DNA of 64,000 bases, taken from Phragmites australis. Lineage: Eukaryota > Streptophyta > Magnoliopsida > Poales > Poaceae. The stretch lies in contig NC_084922.1 of the NCBI RefSeq assembly GCF_958298935.1, forward strand, positions 48,701,458-48,765,457. The letters run 5' to 3'. Positions 27,285 to 38,258 of the stretch are shown piece by piece (within the stretch, counting starts at the first letter, position 1; each line of letters starts with the position of its first letter). Both the position numbers and the translations under genes were made by a program. The notes under the pieces were generated by a model, which made no database searches, was not told where the DNA came from, and saw nothing but the letters and a program-made list of their open reading frames with translations.

Positions 27285-27500
27285 GGCATGTTTGGCGTAA
27301 CTTGACTTCGAAATTCATATTAAATCTGTAGTTTGTATTATAAAATAAAATAATTTAAACTTTTATTTTTAGCTTAAAATAAAAATTAGATGGCTCAACT
27401 AAATACTTTCAATCCATCCATAACTGTAGATTAAAAAATTTTAAACTAAATTTAACTAGATTAAAAAATCTTAGATCGGATAAACAAAACCTAACTTAAA
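27285..27500. mobile_element. MITE-like element, family A copy 2
   Basis: Matches the copy at 2404-2622 (…GTATTATAAAATAAAATAAT…, …CTCAACTAAATACTTTCAA…). Left edge GGCATGTTTGGCGTAAC. Non-coding. Confidence 0.55.
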
Positions 27501-27585
27501 AAAACTCTATTTGGCTTTGGTGATATGCAGAGACCATCGAAAGTCCGGAAGAACACCATGCAATTTTTAGTATATTATACCTTTG

Positions 27586-28349
27586 AGTAAATTTCACAAA
27601 ACTATAAATACTTTAACAAAATTATCGTAAAACTATATATTTAAGTAATAGTTTCACAAAACTACAGATTTAATGTCAATTTTATTGCAGTACTACATAT
27701 ACTTTGGTACAATTATCGCAAAACTACGAATTTAAACAATAATTTTATAAAACTACAGATTTAGCGCTGATTTTATAGTAAAACTATGGATTCTATTAGA
27801 CCTGTTCTCAGCCCCGTTATCACGACGATCGAGCATCGCTTGCAGTCTCACAACAGTTGCTAACAAACAGATCGTCCGGGAGTTTATGTGACCGTAAGCA
27901 TGGCCTATTCATCAGGTTAATAGTTCTGTGATAGAATCTATAGTTTTATGATAAAATCGACGTTAATTTGTTGTTTTATAAAACTATTGTTTAAATATAT
28001 AATTTTATGATTTACGATAATTTTGCTAAAGTATCTATAATTTTATGAGCTCTCGGACGATCAATTTCATAAGTTGGTAACTATTGTGAGACTGCAAATA
28101 GGGTCCAACCGTTATAGTAACGAGGCTGAGAACAAATCCTCTAAAATCTATAGTTTTGTGATAAAATTAACTCTAAACTATAGTTTTATAAAATTGTTGT
28201 TTAAATCTATAATTTTACGATAATTTTATCAAAGACCTATAGTTTTACGATAAATTAGTATTAAATATATACTTTTACGAAACTATTATTTAAATATGTA
28301 ATTTTACTACAATTTTATTAAAATATTTATAATTTTACGAAATTTACTC
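27586..28349. mobile_element. Large fold-back (Mutator-type) element, 764 bp
   Basis: Flanked by 9-bp near-identical repeats, TATACCTTT (27577-27585) and TATACTTTT (28350-28358). The two halves are inverted copies about a centre near 27967: GAGTAAATTTCACAAAACTA against its mirror ending TTTCGTAAAATT…, and CTGTTCTCAGCC (27806) with GGCTGAGAACA (28125). Each arm is built from many ~25-35-bp units of the form AAAACTA(C/T)AGATTTAA…AATTTTAT. No coding capacity. It shares its terminal decamer with the element in XRI1 intron 3. Confidence 0.85.
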
Positions 28350-28358
28350 TATACTTTT

Positions 28359-29474
28359 TTTTTCTTCAAGTGTCAGTTCGTAGATCAGCCCGACATAACT
28401 GGTTCTTATTTCGGTCATCTAAAGCCCAGCCCTCGATGGACTTGGGCCATGCTGGATAGCGCTTCTCCAAGGCCCGGCCGTGCAGTTTTAACAGGAAGCA
28501 GCGGGCTGGATCCTGCTGCCGCCAATGGGGAAGGCCGGACCCATGTTTCAGTGACGGAAACGGATTAGAAACATCCTCAAACAACCACAAGGAGCTCTCT
28601 AGCAATTGGCAAACGAATTACAAACACCAAATTGCAAACCACATGAGCGCAATAGTACACTACTGAAATAGATCCAATGCTTCGTCAAAATGCGCGGAAA
28701 TGACGAAAAATGTCAACTTCTCCTCAAAGGCTACACCGTTATCACTTCTCTGGCCCTAAGTTGCCACATTTGATGCTCCATTGCTCACTCTAGTTACAAA
28801 AACAACGAAATTGATTTCGGTACCTCACATTACGTCTCCAATTTGTGGCTGTGCCTCGCTGCTAATGGAAAATGTCGATATAAACATCGCTCGAACTCTC
28901 ACGCCCCGCGCAAAAATCGCAGCCTTTTTCGTATATCAAGAGAGACACCGAGTCACCAGCACACGCTTGCGCGAGAACGGCCACGAATGACATCCCCGGG
29001 GGCAGCGCGAGGTCGTTGTCCTGCGCGCCGACTCCAACGCCGCCTGCCCTAGCGGCCAGGGTTGGTTCCTGCCCCCGTCGCCGCAGCCGGGGCCGGACCC
29101 CCCTGCGTAGGCGGGAGGCCCGGGAGGCAGAGCCGCACGAGGACGCGACGCCGCCGAGGAAGACGCTGCGTCGGCGCCAGAGGGCTCGCCGGGGCGGTGG
29201 GGCCAGCCCGTGTCCATTTCGGTGGGGCTCGCAGGGCAGAGATCGATCGTTCGTCGGTAATTCGGTACCAGCCTTTCAGGGACGGGGCCGTGGGAACGGA
29301 ACAGAGCATCGAAGCGGCGGGGGAGTATTACGGAGAGGCCCCGAGTTAGCCGTTGAAGTAATTGGGGGAGCTTTGCATCGAAAAAACATGCCCGTTTTGG
29401 GAAGCGGTTGTCCGGTTGGGCTGGGCCTCCACATGCTCTGCGGCCCACCGCAGCTCCCAGCCCAACGAATGCGT
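28359..29474. other. GC-rich intergenic stretch, no gene recognised
   Basis: From 28930 to 29450 both strands are open in several frames because of GC richness (for example 28936-29550 minus, Pro/Arg/Ala-rich). None shows a domain. It could be a CpG-rich promoter or a degraded gene copy; I cannot choose. Confidence 0.35.
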
Positions 29475-29483
29475 GCTTAGATA

Positions 29484-30712
29484 GGAAGAAGTCCATTTGA
29501 CCTCCTACTCTTGTCTCAGTCTGATTTTTCTTTCTCAGCCGCAAAATCATATATTCTTACTCTCTAAAATATTCGGTGAAAATCACACCCCTATTGATTT
29601 TCAAGGTGGTTTCAAAAAAAAATGTTGGGACCCAAATGTCATCTCCTACCCCTTCTTCTCCCTCTTCTCTTTGGCATTTTCCACCTTCCAGGTGACCCAG
29701 TCCCGAGCATAGGGCCCAGACTCGTCTATCACCTGTTAACTACGATTTGCGTTGGGATGACCACCATGAGCATCTTCTTCTCTCAGTCCACTAGGTACGG
29801 CTTAGGAACGATCAGCCAGTGCTGATGAGCACTATGAGCGTGGAGAACGAGATCCTTTGCGGAAGCTAAAGATGTAGAAGAGCATGTCCCAATAGTGAAT
29901 GGTGTTGGTGTGCTCGATGTAGGACTTATCCTCTGCCTTAGCGAGGAGGTTGAGCACCGTAAGCACAAGCACGTGAGCATGAAGTAGTGGATGTAGAACA
30001 TGACATCTCTCATGTGCAAAAGGATGGCGACCCAAGCCGCAACGAGCCCAACGTACGCGAGGCGGAGAGAAAGTAGAAGGAGGGCAACACTGGCGCCGCC
30101 GTGGAGAGGTAGACCCTTTCCCTGGTGACCAGGTCGGGGATGCAGATAGAGGTGGTGGAGGAGGAGGAAGAGCGCGCAACCTTGACGCTGCTGGGGTTGG
30201 AGGGAGGGTGAAGGCGGACGAAGGAGAAGGCAAGATTGACGAGGTCGGACTGGAGTGCGCAGGTGACGTTGAGCGAGCTGATGTTGCACGGGTCCGTGCG
30301 GTCGTCGAAGGGGGGGGGGGGGGCACCATCGTGGTGGTGAAGAGGAGGGCGAGGATCTCTAGGACTGCCCCGGCATGCGGCCATTTCGTGGAGCAATTTG
30401 GCTTAGGGAGGCTGCTGTGGCCGGTGGGATTTGGATGGTGAGCGGCATGTCGGATGGAAGGCGTGGTAGGTCTTCTCTTTGGCATTTCCACGAACAGCTT
30501 GAGGAGATGATGAGAAATGAGGAGGAGGTGATGTCATCTGACATATGAAATTCACTGTCACGTGTGAGTCACATCATCTAAAACTACCCTGAAAACTACA
30601 TAGATGCGTGATTTATACAATATCAGATAGTTCAGAGAGTATCTAGTATTATAGTTGAATGAGGAAAATGGGACCGGAACCAGAGTTGAGGAAGTTCAAA
30701 TGGAGTTCTTCC
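29484..30712. mobile_element. Pack-MULE: Mutator-type element carrying a host gene fragment
   Basis: 1229 bp bounded by perfect 9-bp duplications GCTTAGATA at 29475-29483 and 30713-30721. Terminal inverted repeats run over about 30 bp: left GGAAGAAGTCCATTTGACCT, right in reverse GGAAGAACTCCATTTGAACT. Inside is no transposase but a broken piece of a seven-transmembrane receptor gene on the minus strand (about 29853-30400). Mutator ends plus a 9-bp duplication plus a captured gene fragment is the definition of a Pack-MULE. A run of 14 G at 30310-30323 lies within it. Confidence 0.88.
29853..30400 (-). pseudogene. Fragment of lung-7TM / GPR107-like receptor gene
   Basis: Homology is split over three minus-strand frames, so at least two frameshifts. 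The upstream frame has CALQSDLVNLAFSFVRL and VYLSTAAPVLPSFYF. The next frame has AYVGLVAAWVAILLHMRDVM and IHYFML. The last has VLNLLAKAEDKSYIEHT and HYWDMLFYIFSF. The strings IHYFML, AEDKSYI, WDxLFYIFSF and K-G are hallmarks of the plant lung-seven-transmembrane (GOST/GPR107-TMEM87) family, covering the end of the luminal domain and the first two or three membrane segments. The match then stops: the frame ends SFRKGSRSPRS and the other transmembrane helices are absent. It cannot encode a receptor. It may still be transcribed within the Pack-MULE. Confidence 0.75.
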
Positions 30713-30721
30713 GCTTAGATA

Positions 30722-31070
30722 TCATCGCGGGCGGCGTCCTGTCATCGTCCGGTATTTGGGCATCAGTAGCAACGTCCAGGCCTCGGTGGTTCTTCGCCGC
30801 CCCCGCGCGCGACGGCGTTTGCATGCATGGCAGCAATGCACGCAGCACGCGCGAGGACGAGCAGGTTGGCCGAGCCCGGTGGACGAGCATGGTTCTCTTC
30901 TTTCTTGTTTCTCTCCTCTTCTTCTTCTTCTTTTGCGAGGATGGACTTGCTCCTTGCTCGATCCAATTTCCTCAACGGCGCAAGGGAGTTGCGAGTAGGA
31001 CGCGCCGCGCGCTATCAGAACTCCCAATCAATCAAGGGGTTTTCATAAAAAAAAGGTAACCGAAATTAGG
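30722..31070. other. Intergenic between Pack-MULE and tRNA
   Basis: GC-rich to 31010 with open frames on both strands but no domain. A CTTCTTCTT tract near 30905-30935 gives spurious Glu/Lys or Ser/Phe runs. Nothing supported. Confidence 0.35.
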
Positions 31071-31076
31071 AAAAAA
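31071..31076 (-). terminator. Pol III terminator of tRNA-Ala
   Basis: Six A on the plus strand, that is T6 on the transcribed minus strand, 13 nt past the tRNA 3' end. Confidence 0.75.
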
Positions 31077-31089
31077 CCAGGAACCGTGA

Positions 31090-31162
31090 TGGAGATGCGG
31101 GGTATCGATCCCCGTACCTCTCGCATGCTAAGCGAGCGCTCTACCATCTGAGCTACATCCCC
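31090..31162 (-). tRNA. tRNA-Ala (AGC)
   Basis: 73 nt, no intron. The acceptor stem GGGGATG pairs with CATCTCC (one G-T). The D-arm has AGCTCAGATGGTAGAGC, the anticodon stem CTCGC/GCGAG encloses loop TTAGCAT with anticodon AGC (31129-31127), and the T-arm is CGGGGATCGATACCCCG. A- and B-box promoters are intact (TAGCTCAGATGG; GGATCGATACC). The encoded discriminator base is A and CCA is not encoded, as usual in eukaryotes. It reads GCC/GCU alanine codons. A T6 terminator follows. It appears functional. Confidence 0.97.
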
Positions 31163-31279
31163 ATGCGTTACAATTATTTTTAAAGTACCAGATATATCTA
31201 TGTTAGCGTCATTAACCCACGCCATTCTACATTTATGCCATGTGTGCACTTATCACGCTTCACCTAACATGAGATGTAT

Positions 31280-31495
31280 ATGGTCTGTTTGACAAAACTT
31301 TAGCTCTAAAAATTCTTAAAGTTAGATATTTATAACTTTAGAAATTCTTAGAGTTATAGCTAGAGGTTGACTAGTGATGTTTAAATGGATTATCTTATTC
31401 ATATTTTAGACTTAAAATAAAGATATAGCTACTTTATTTTATCTTACAAACTCTATCTTTTATGAATCTTAGAGATAAAGCTTTGTCAAATATAT
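31280..31495. mobile_element. Fold-back MITE
   Basis: The left arm TTTGACAAAACTTTAGCTCT and the right arm in reverse TTTGACAAAGCTTTATCTCT differ at two of 20 positions. AT-rich interior without coding capacity. Flanking duplication unclear because the right flank is pure A/T. Confidence 0.65.
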
Positions 31496-33680
31496 TTATA
31501 ATATATATGAAAAAAAAATTGGACTTGTGATCCAAGAGCTATGCTAGCTTCTGTACATGCATGTGGCAAAATACCACGTGTGCAATGCATCCTCCTCGAT
31601 CTCTTGCTTTAATTTCTGCGTGACTTGGTCGCTAAGCACCACTCGCATGCCGCTCTGATCAGTGACTCTTTTGCATGTGGCCAAAAACCTAAGTAACGTA
31701 ACTCAAGCATTGTCGCCTCGATGTATATAGCAGCTGCCCCTTAGCTTGAATCAGCAGAAGCCAAAGAAGCTTCGTATGCTGCTTCGACTTATTGCCACAA
31801 GATCAGCACCTTTTCTGCTTGTCGGAGTTTTAATTTTTCCACTGATTTTCCTTTCCTTTTTCCATGGAGAAGCTACAGCTCTCGCAAACCGGGACTGGGA
31901 CTTTGTAACTTCGTAAAAAAAAAGCTAAGTCTAAATTGAGCGAGGCCTATGCCCTTACTCCCTGTACGCCGGGTCCGCCCAAGACCGTGATCTGAGGCAG
32001 TAGGCGCTTTCTCAGCGTGGTTCGATCCGCCCTCCTTGCTCATCGTTTATCGAGACCAGGATGATGTGTAAAGAAATGGCGCTATGATTCCTCGTTCCTC
32101 TGGTATGCATGTGTCCAAGCGAAAGACCAACGTCACCGGCTGCCGCAGAGGTCAAACCGGTCACGTCAAGCGTCCCTACAAACTACCAATCATTTCTTTA
32201 GGCTCAGAAAATCTGATGGGGATGTAGACGAATGCGATTGCTTTAGAAAAAATTGCTGATTTGCCACTCTTAACAAATGCCAATTGCCCATCTCTCATCG
32301 CTTTATTACTTGTACAGCACCAGCATAGCTACTTCCATTAACTCTTCTCCTCTTGTCATTGTTGCTCATTGGTTGCTATACACTTGCTGAACTAATAATG
32401 CGTCGATGATCCATGCGTTGCTGCTGGCTGCAAATAACGTCGAAAATTCAGAAACAACGCACTAGAAGAGCTCCCAAAATCTTAATCCAAACAGAGCATA
32501 GCAAAGCAGAGGGGCTCGAGAATTAATCCCAATAACTTTTTTCAGTACATGGTTAGGCAATATAAGTAGTGGAGTACAATACAGACACAAACAATTAGAC
32601 AACCCTTAATTACTATAGGTCGTTAATCCAATAATTACATCGACGAACAACTGCTGCATGGACGCATATGTGCATCTGAAACCATGATTGATTAATCAGA
32701 AAAAGAGAAAACAAAGATCGAAGTAAACGAAAGAACAAATCAAGAAACACGAGACGTCGGCAACACAACAGTAGCAGCATGTGCAGGCCAAGCTCCGGTT
32801 GGCGCGAGTATGGCAATGCTACGTAATTAAGGCAGGGGGCGTGGATCGCTGGGCGCGCACCGCGGCGCTCGATCAGTGGCCGCCACGATGCTCTTCGGAG
32901 TTGTGGTTCATGCTGATGGACACCACCACGCCATTGCACCGGAGAAGGGCGAGACGAAGAGCCGATAGGAAGAGAAGAGGAGAGGGGAGGGAGCCACGAC
33001 GGCCGCCGCTTGGCACCGGCACCAGCTGGCGATGGCGGCGGCGGCGGCGGCGGCCACGCCGAGAGCCCTTTCGGGGGTGGAGGAGCTGCGTGAAGATCTC
33101 ATTTAGACGAACTCCTTGCAATGCATTGCATGCACGTAATGGATCTTACTATCTTTCCCTCCTCCTTTTCGTCCTCCTGCAAAGAGAGCAGTCTTATTGT
33201 AACTTGTCTGAACTTTGTAAGGACGTAGCATTGTATAATATCTGTAGTTGTCTACTGTCAGAACTCAGAAGGTACATAAAACAGTGTTTCAGATAGCAGT
33301 TCCATACGCCTTTAATTAAAGGGAAAAATTAACAATGTGATAGTACCTTGCAAACTTCCCAATTAACAGTGACTACATTGATTTTTTTATGCACTGAAAG
33401 ATCTATACTGGCATTTTAAAGATCTTTTGCCAATTCTTTGAATGGATGAGAAATAACATCTTGAAAAATGTGTTGACGTTGATATGTGCTTCTTGAGAAC
33501 TCACAGTGTGTTACTGTGTTATGCAAGTGGGTTTCTGAAGATGTTGTTCAAGATGACATCATGACAACCAACTTTCATCCATTCTGATTCTGTCATGGGG
33601 AGGTAAACCAGGATGAGAACTGTCATCAGTTATTGCAGCTCTGGCTTCAGTCTTTTTTTTTTAAGGACCTGCGTCAGTCC
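31496..33680. other. Intergenic, no gene recognised
   Basis: A GC-rich patch at 32780-33120 opens all frames. On the minus strand (33121-32873; 33102-32908) it gives small Arg/Ala-rich peptides that I checked for secreted-peptide hormone motifs without success. A GCC/GGC triplet run sits at 33035-33056. The rest is AT-rich. Confidence 0.4.
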
Positions 33681-34066
33681 TTAGTTCTCCTTGTTTAGTC
33701 CTTCGCACAATCTCTTCAGATTCTCAAAATCTGCTACTGTCTGCTTCTGTTTGCTTCTGAAATTTGGAGAACGACACTCATCAGAAAGCATTCTTAAGTT
33801 CAATAATAAATCAATAGATACGAAATGACAAGTACCTGGCCCTTCTGTTCTGAAACCAGACTTCGACTTCATGTTCAGCTGCTCTGCCAGTCCTAGCTTC
33901 AGAGCCTAGTTTTCGTGAAATTCTTTAATTTTCAATTTCAAGACATCAAAGTTCGCAGGCATTACAACGTTCAGAAATACATATGGACTTACTGGATCGA
34001 GATTGGAACGCTCTTCGTAGACAGTTTGAAGCACTGTTAGCTCTTCCTGCCACGCTCTGTATTTGT
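33681..34066 (-). pseudogene. HD-Zip class II homeobox relic
   Basis: Three exon pieces of an HD-Zip II transcription factor survive with intron positions in the usual places. Piece 1 (about 34066-34009) aligns RAWQEELTVLQTVYEERSNL to the first helix of the homeodomain, then meets a GTAAGT donor. Piece 2 (about 33909-33838, after …CTAG) reads LGLAEQLN in one frame and then EVEVWFQNRRAR, the recognition helix, in another frame, so a frameshift and a missing RPRQ-type turn separate them; a GT donor follows. Piece 3 (from about 33764) continues as SKQKQTVADFENLKRLCEGL (the homeodomain end and zipper start) and stops at TAA 33683-33681, just where class II zippers continue. The N-terminal region and remaining zipper are absent. 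It is non-functional as a homeodomain protein. Confidence 0.8.
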
Positions 34067-34629
34067 TGTGTAGGGTTGTGGCAGTTTCAATATGATCTTA
34101 ATTCTGAGGGAGTCAGGGAGAAATATCAAAAAGTCGCAGGAATAATGAGCCCATAGGGGTGTCAGAGAATGAAATAACATTGATATTACTTATTAGAAGG
34201 TGCTCCCGTAAAATGAACTCGATGCCGGTGTTAACTGTCAGATTGTATTTAGTTCCTTTGTCTGAGTTCGCTCTGAGTTATAACTTGTAGAAGAATGTTT
34301 CAGTTGCGATTTTGCGCAGAAGTCACTGGTAGAACGTTCAGATAACCGCACTACTGAATATGTGCCAAAATAAGGAGAGTTTTACCATGTTACGTGTAGT
34401 TGATGCTTCAAAGCTACAGAAGTAAAAAAACAAATGTGTGCTATGGCTACAGCTCTTCAAGAAACTTGGAAAAAAACACACACACACACACACGCATACT
34501 GTGTTACTGTTCACGGTCATGTGAGACACAGGTGGCGTTAGCAGTGTCCTAACTATTTGCCGCTGCAAGATATACACTCGTGTTAGTGTTTGTAAGATTA
34601 TGTAGTGAAGAAAGGGCAAAAGTTTCCTC
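34067..34629. other. Intergenic, (AC)n microsatellite
   Basis: Contains an AC dinucleotide run at about 34476-34492. Nothing else recognised. Confidence 0.5.
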
Positions 34630-35055
34630 TTTTTTTTGAAGGGATACAGTAGGGAAAATCCCTATGGAGAGAGCTTTATTAAAACACAATGAAGGGAACA
34701 GGTACAAGATTTTTATACAAAAGAAGAAAAAATAGGAACTATACAGTAGTAAGAATCCAAGAGGAGACCGATGCACTAAGGGAGTTGTTCATCCTATTCA
34801 GGTGCAAAAGAACATTGTCCACAAAGCAGGACCTCCAGTTGTTGAACGAAGGAGTGGCATTTTGGAAGATCTTTGAATTCCTCTGTTTCCAAATTTCCTT
34901 GGGTGCTACAGAGAAAACTTCCATGAAGAAGCGTTGTTGGAAGTGATTTTTTGCTTCTTCAAGCATACTGAAGAAATCAACTTGATGATTCCATGTAATG
35001 CCAATGGAGTCTTCCTTTCAGTTATGAACAATCAGAAGATATCAGAGATCAGACT
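34630..35055 (-). mobile_element. LINE (L1-type) 3' remnant
   Basis: The minus-strand frame 34966-34739 has the C-terminal signature of plant LINE ORF2: FFMEVFSVAPKEIWKQRNSK, then FQNATPSF, W and a basic stretch. Upstream in the same orientation is WNHQVDFFSMLEEAK-type sequence. The 3' tail matches plant LINE ends (AATAAAGCTCTCTCCATAGG … CCCTTC) followed by A8 at 34637-34630. The reverse transcriptase is absent, so it is a 5'-truncated dead copy. Confidence 0.8.
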
Positions 35056-35057
35056 TC

Positions 35058-35345
35058 TCAGCAGCCAATTAACATGACGCTAGAAGCCTTGGAGACCTCC
35101 TTCAAAGTCCGCATGATGGCGTCGGCTTTCAGATCGCCAACCGTGTAAGCAAGCAAGCGGCTCTGAGAGGGGACGACATCCTCCCTGTGGTAGCTTCCTG
35201 AGCTCCTCAGCAGCGCGTCCGAGCCTTTCTCGGTGCCACCTCGGACGATCACTGTCTTGTGTAGTCCTGATAGCATCTCCTCCAGGTCGGTATCGCCGTG
35301 CTCTCTAACGATCAGAAACATGTTCCCTACAGCCAGGCCCTTACA
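35058..35345 (-). pseudogene. Unidentified coding relic abutting the LINE
   Basis: The minus strand encodes about 93 codons of protein-like sequence, beginning near GLAVGNMFLIVREHGDTDLE, with EEMLSGLHKTVIVRGGTEKG, YHREDVVPSQSRLLAYTVGD and LKADAIMRTLKEVSKASS, ending at a stop. Composition is typical of a real exon (balanced, charged and hydrophobic). Upstream the frame runs into AT-rich repeat, and downstream it stops at the LINE edge. I do not recognise the family. It may be one exon of a gene broken by insertion. Confidence 0.45.
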
Positions 35346-38240
35346 ACGTATATACTTATATGATAATTTTTTATAATAAATTTTTACAACGCGTATGCTT
35401 GTGGTAATTGTCTTTATAATATGTGTGCTTGTTTTGTCTAAAAGCTGAGTCAAAACATAGGTATTAACATATGTCATAGTTTGAGTCTAAGCACATTAAT
35501 GTTAGCAATTGTCAATTTTTGATGAAATTAGAAATTATTTACTAATTTAAATGTATATTTTAAATAATTCACCGTGTAGTCTCAAAGGTTGTGAGTAGAC
35601 TTAACACTTAGCCATGTTTAAACGTGCACAATTTAAAATATAGTAGTGGTAATACTCCTTGTTGTATCGTTGATCTTAAGATGTATAGTGCATAGTTGTT
35701 GATTACCTAGATCATCTCAAGATGACGGTGGAAAGTGACAACGTAAACTAGTGAAAGAATACAGTTGTGTCAGTCCATGCTATCAGAATAAGATGACTTT
35801 CGTCTCTAAGGTGGTGATTGGAAGTTGTGAGAATGGGTAGAAGCAAATCCAACATCATCTTTGCGGTCATCAGTGTCCTCAGGAGATGGATGCCTCGGAG
35901 GAAGGGGTCGTTGTGGTATGAAATTGTTGTTCTCATTGTCATCTTGAGCTATTACGGTTGGAGCACATTCTATTTTTTTGTTGGTCGTACGTCATGTCGA
36001 TGTGGTGCGTGAACGTCCTCTTGCAATATTTCTTGAACTTTCTCCTGTATTACTGCTGGAATGTCGAGACATTGGTGGTATGAAATCATCGTCCTCATCA
36101 TTTTCTGGTTGAATAGTAGAGGACACCCTTATACCCTTTTAGTTTGGCTGATCTTTATCGTCTTCTACGCGAACCAGGCATCACACTCTCGCCGAAGAGT
36201 ATATATGTCATCAAGAAGTTTGGGATTTATTTATTGATCAACTAAGCATCTTTCGGGAACGCCTAACACAAAAGAGGAACATTCGAATCAATGAAAAAAA
36301 GATAAGCAGGATAACCAAATAGAAAATGACGAATCTGAATGTGGTATGCATACTAGTCGGGTAACATCGACATCCTTATTTTCCTCATAGAGAAACCTAG
36401 CACAGAAAGATGCTCGGCTAGTTTGTACACCCTGAGATATATTTGATGTCGCTCTTGCAAGAGTGCCATAAGGTTGTCGGTGGTTACATGTTGGAGCGGA
36501 GTGGTTAATACGGAATAGAAGAGTCTTGCATGTAATGTGGATACGGATTGGATTAGGTTGTTCTCCTTGAAGGGACCATCCTTCACTCTACGCATAACCT
36601 ATAATGAGGTATTTAATGCTATATAGATCATTATAGGTATCTATAAAACACATGTACTAGAAGATCCCATTATAGATTTATTGCTCATTGACTACAACTT
36701 TCTAACTCTACACCAAAGTATGAATCCCTCATCATTTAAGAAACATTAAACAATTATTAAAAATCATAATTAATACGTAACAATACTTAATAAATAAGTA
36801 ATAAATAAAGTTATGTACCATAATTATTTGATAAACATCAAATAAATTAAAAATAATTATATTAACAATTCAGTGAATAAGACATAATAGAGATGAATAC
36901 GAAAATAAAGTGACTAATATATGTGTCATGAACAAGTACAAGTGTATACCGACAACGCCGCCGTCGCTGCACATAATCCCCAGGAGTGTAAGTGTCAAGT
37001 GTGATGAGACAATTAGGCCCGATCTTCCGTTAGATAATGGTAAGTTGATTGGTGGAGACTCGACGTTGACGATCCAAGGCTTCCGATCAGGACAGAACAC
37101 AACCCTTGCAATCGCTACACCACTGCTTTGTTGGTTATCAACCGCGCGCGGCACGATTGACCTCGCCAAGAAGGCTAATTTCTGCAAGCGAATCGAGAAC
37201 ACAAGCAAGAACACGAAAGAACACAATCTGAAATTGCAAATATGATTAAGCTCACGAGTTGGGGTTTCACAAACCGAACGATGACGAAACTGTTCAATGA
37301 CAGAGTAATCTAAGTAAAACCCAAAAAGTCTATGATGACGGCTGCTGGATATATGAAGAGGGGTGTGCTAGGGTTTTGGGCGACCAGGAGGCGTCCACAA
37401 CTTGGACTTAGACCTGAACACGTTTACAAGGTCCGATATGGTCTAAAATTGTGACATAACATATTGTTTTGATGACACAAAATAATCCACAATGAATCTG
37501 GAGCTGGGACTAGTACCAAAACAAAGCTACCGTCCTTAGCTTTCCAACGCATCAAAGAACACCTTATTTGGACTATATATGAAGAAGTTATGACCGTTTT
37601 AGTGCGACGCTGTCTGCTGAATCCGAACCGAGTTCCGCTGTTACATACGTGTTTCTCCCATATTCCTAAGCATCAAAATTCATAAAATTGAGTAGCATCC
37701 CATCCTTATAATTAGTAGTATGAACAACAAGTAACGAATTCACCTCATGAGTTAAATGACGTGCATAAACCTGTATATTCAGTCCTTATAATGGATCAAT
37801 AAAAAAAATCACTTATGACACGTATGTCTAAATAAATGATGTCCTCATCAAAGTGGATGTGTGACCTCGTCCCAACAGCCTATCTAAAACATTTCATAAT
37901 CGAACCACACAAAAAGACTTATCAGAAGTATATTTCATAATCGAGCCGGGGCCTAATCAAACAACAAACCTGACCTTGATCAACTACCACGTAGATCCTA
38001 GATCCATATGGCACCCACCCAATCCGACCCATTCATTTCGCACGTACGCGCTCGCGTCAGCACGTCTCCACCCCCTCGAGCGAAAGGGCCCCCCCCATTC
38101 TGGTCGTCTCCCTCCGTCCACCGAGCGCACAGACCTGGCCACTTGTGCGCGAATCTCCGCGCGGTCGTATGGCCAGGATGAGTCCACTGTGGACAAGGCG
38201 CGTGGGCCCGCGTGACAGCCATCCCTCACACCATCCGCGT
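35346..38240. other. Intergenic, probably decayed transposon sequence
   Basis: AT-rich. On the minus strand, scattered short frames (for example 36595-36353 with RLFYSVLTTPLQHVTTDNLM; a DDEDDDFIPP-like acidic patch near 36090) hint at a degraded transposon-encoded protein, but no diagnostic motif remains. From 37980 composition shifts to the GC-rich promoter of the next gene. Confidence 0.35.
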
Positions 38241-38248
38241 CCGGTTTC

Positions 38249-38258
38249 TTATTTAAAT
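38249..38258 (+). promoter_or_regulatory. Probable TATA box of the STUbL-like RING gene
   Basis: TTATTTAAAT in GC-rich sequence. It would put transcription start near 38280, and a non-coding first exon would end at the donor CCTG|GTAATT (38364/38365). The intron to exon 2 is about 0.7 kb. Confidence 0.45.

Noticed and set aside
29016..29480. Arg-rich plus-strand protein
   Set aside because: Composition-driven frame opposite another open frame; no domain, no conserved motif.
32873..33121. Small secreted peptide gene on the minus strand
   Set aside because: No signal peptide in a consistent frame and no CLE, RGF, CEP, PSK or IDA motif; all frames are open because of GCC/CGG repeats.
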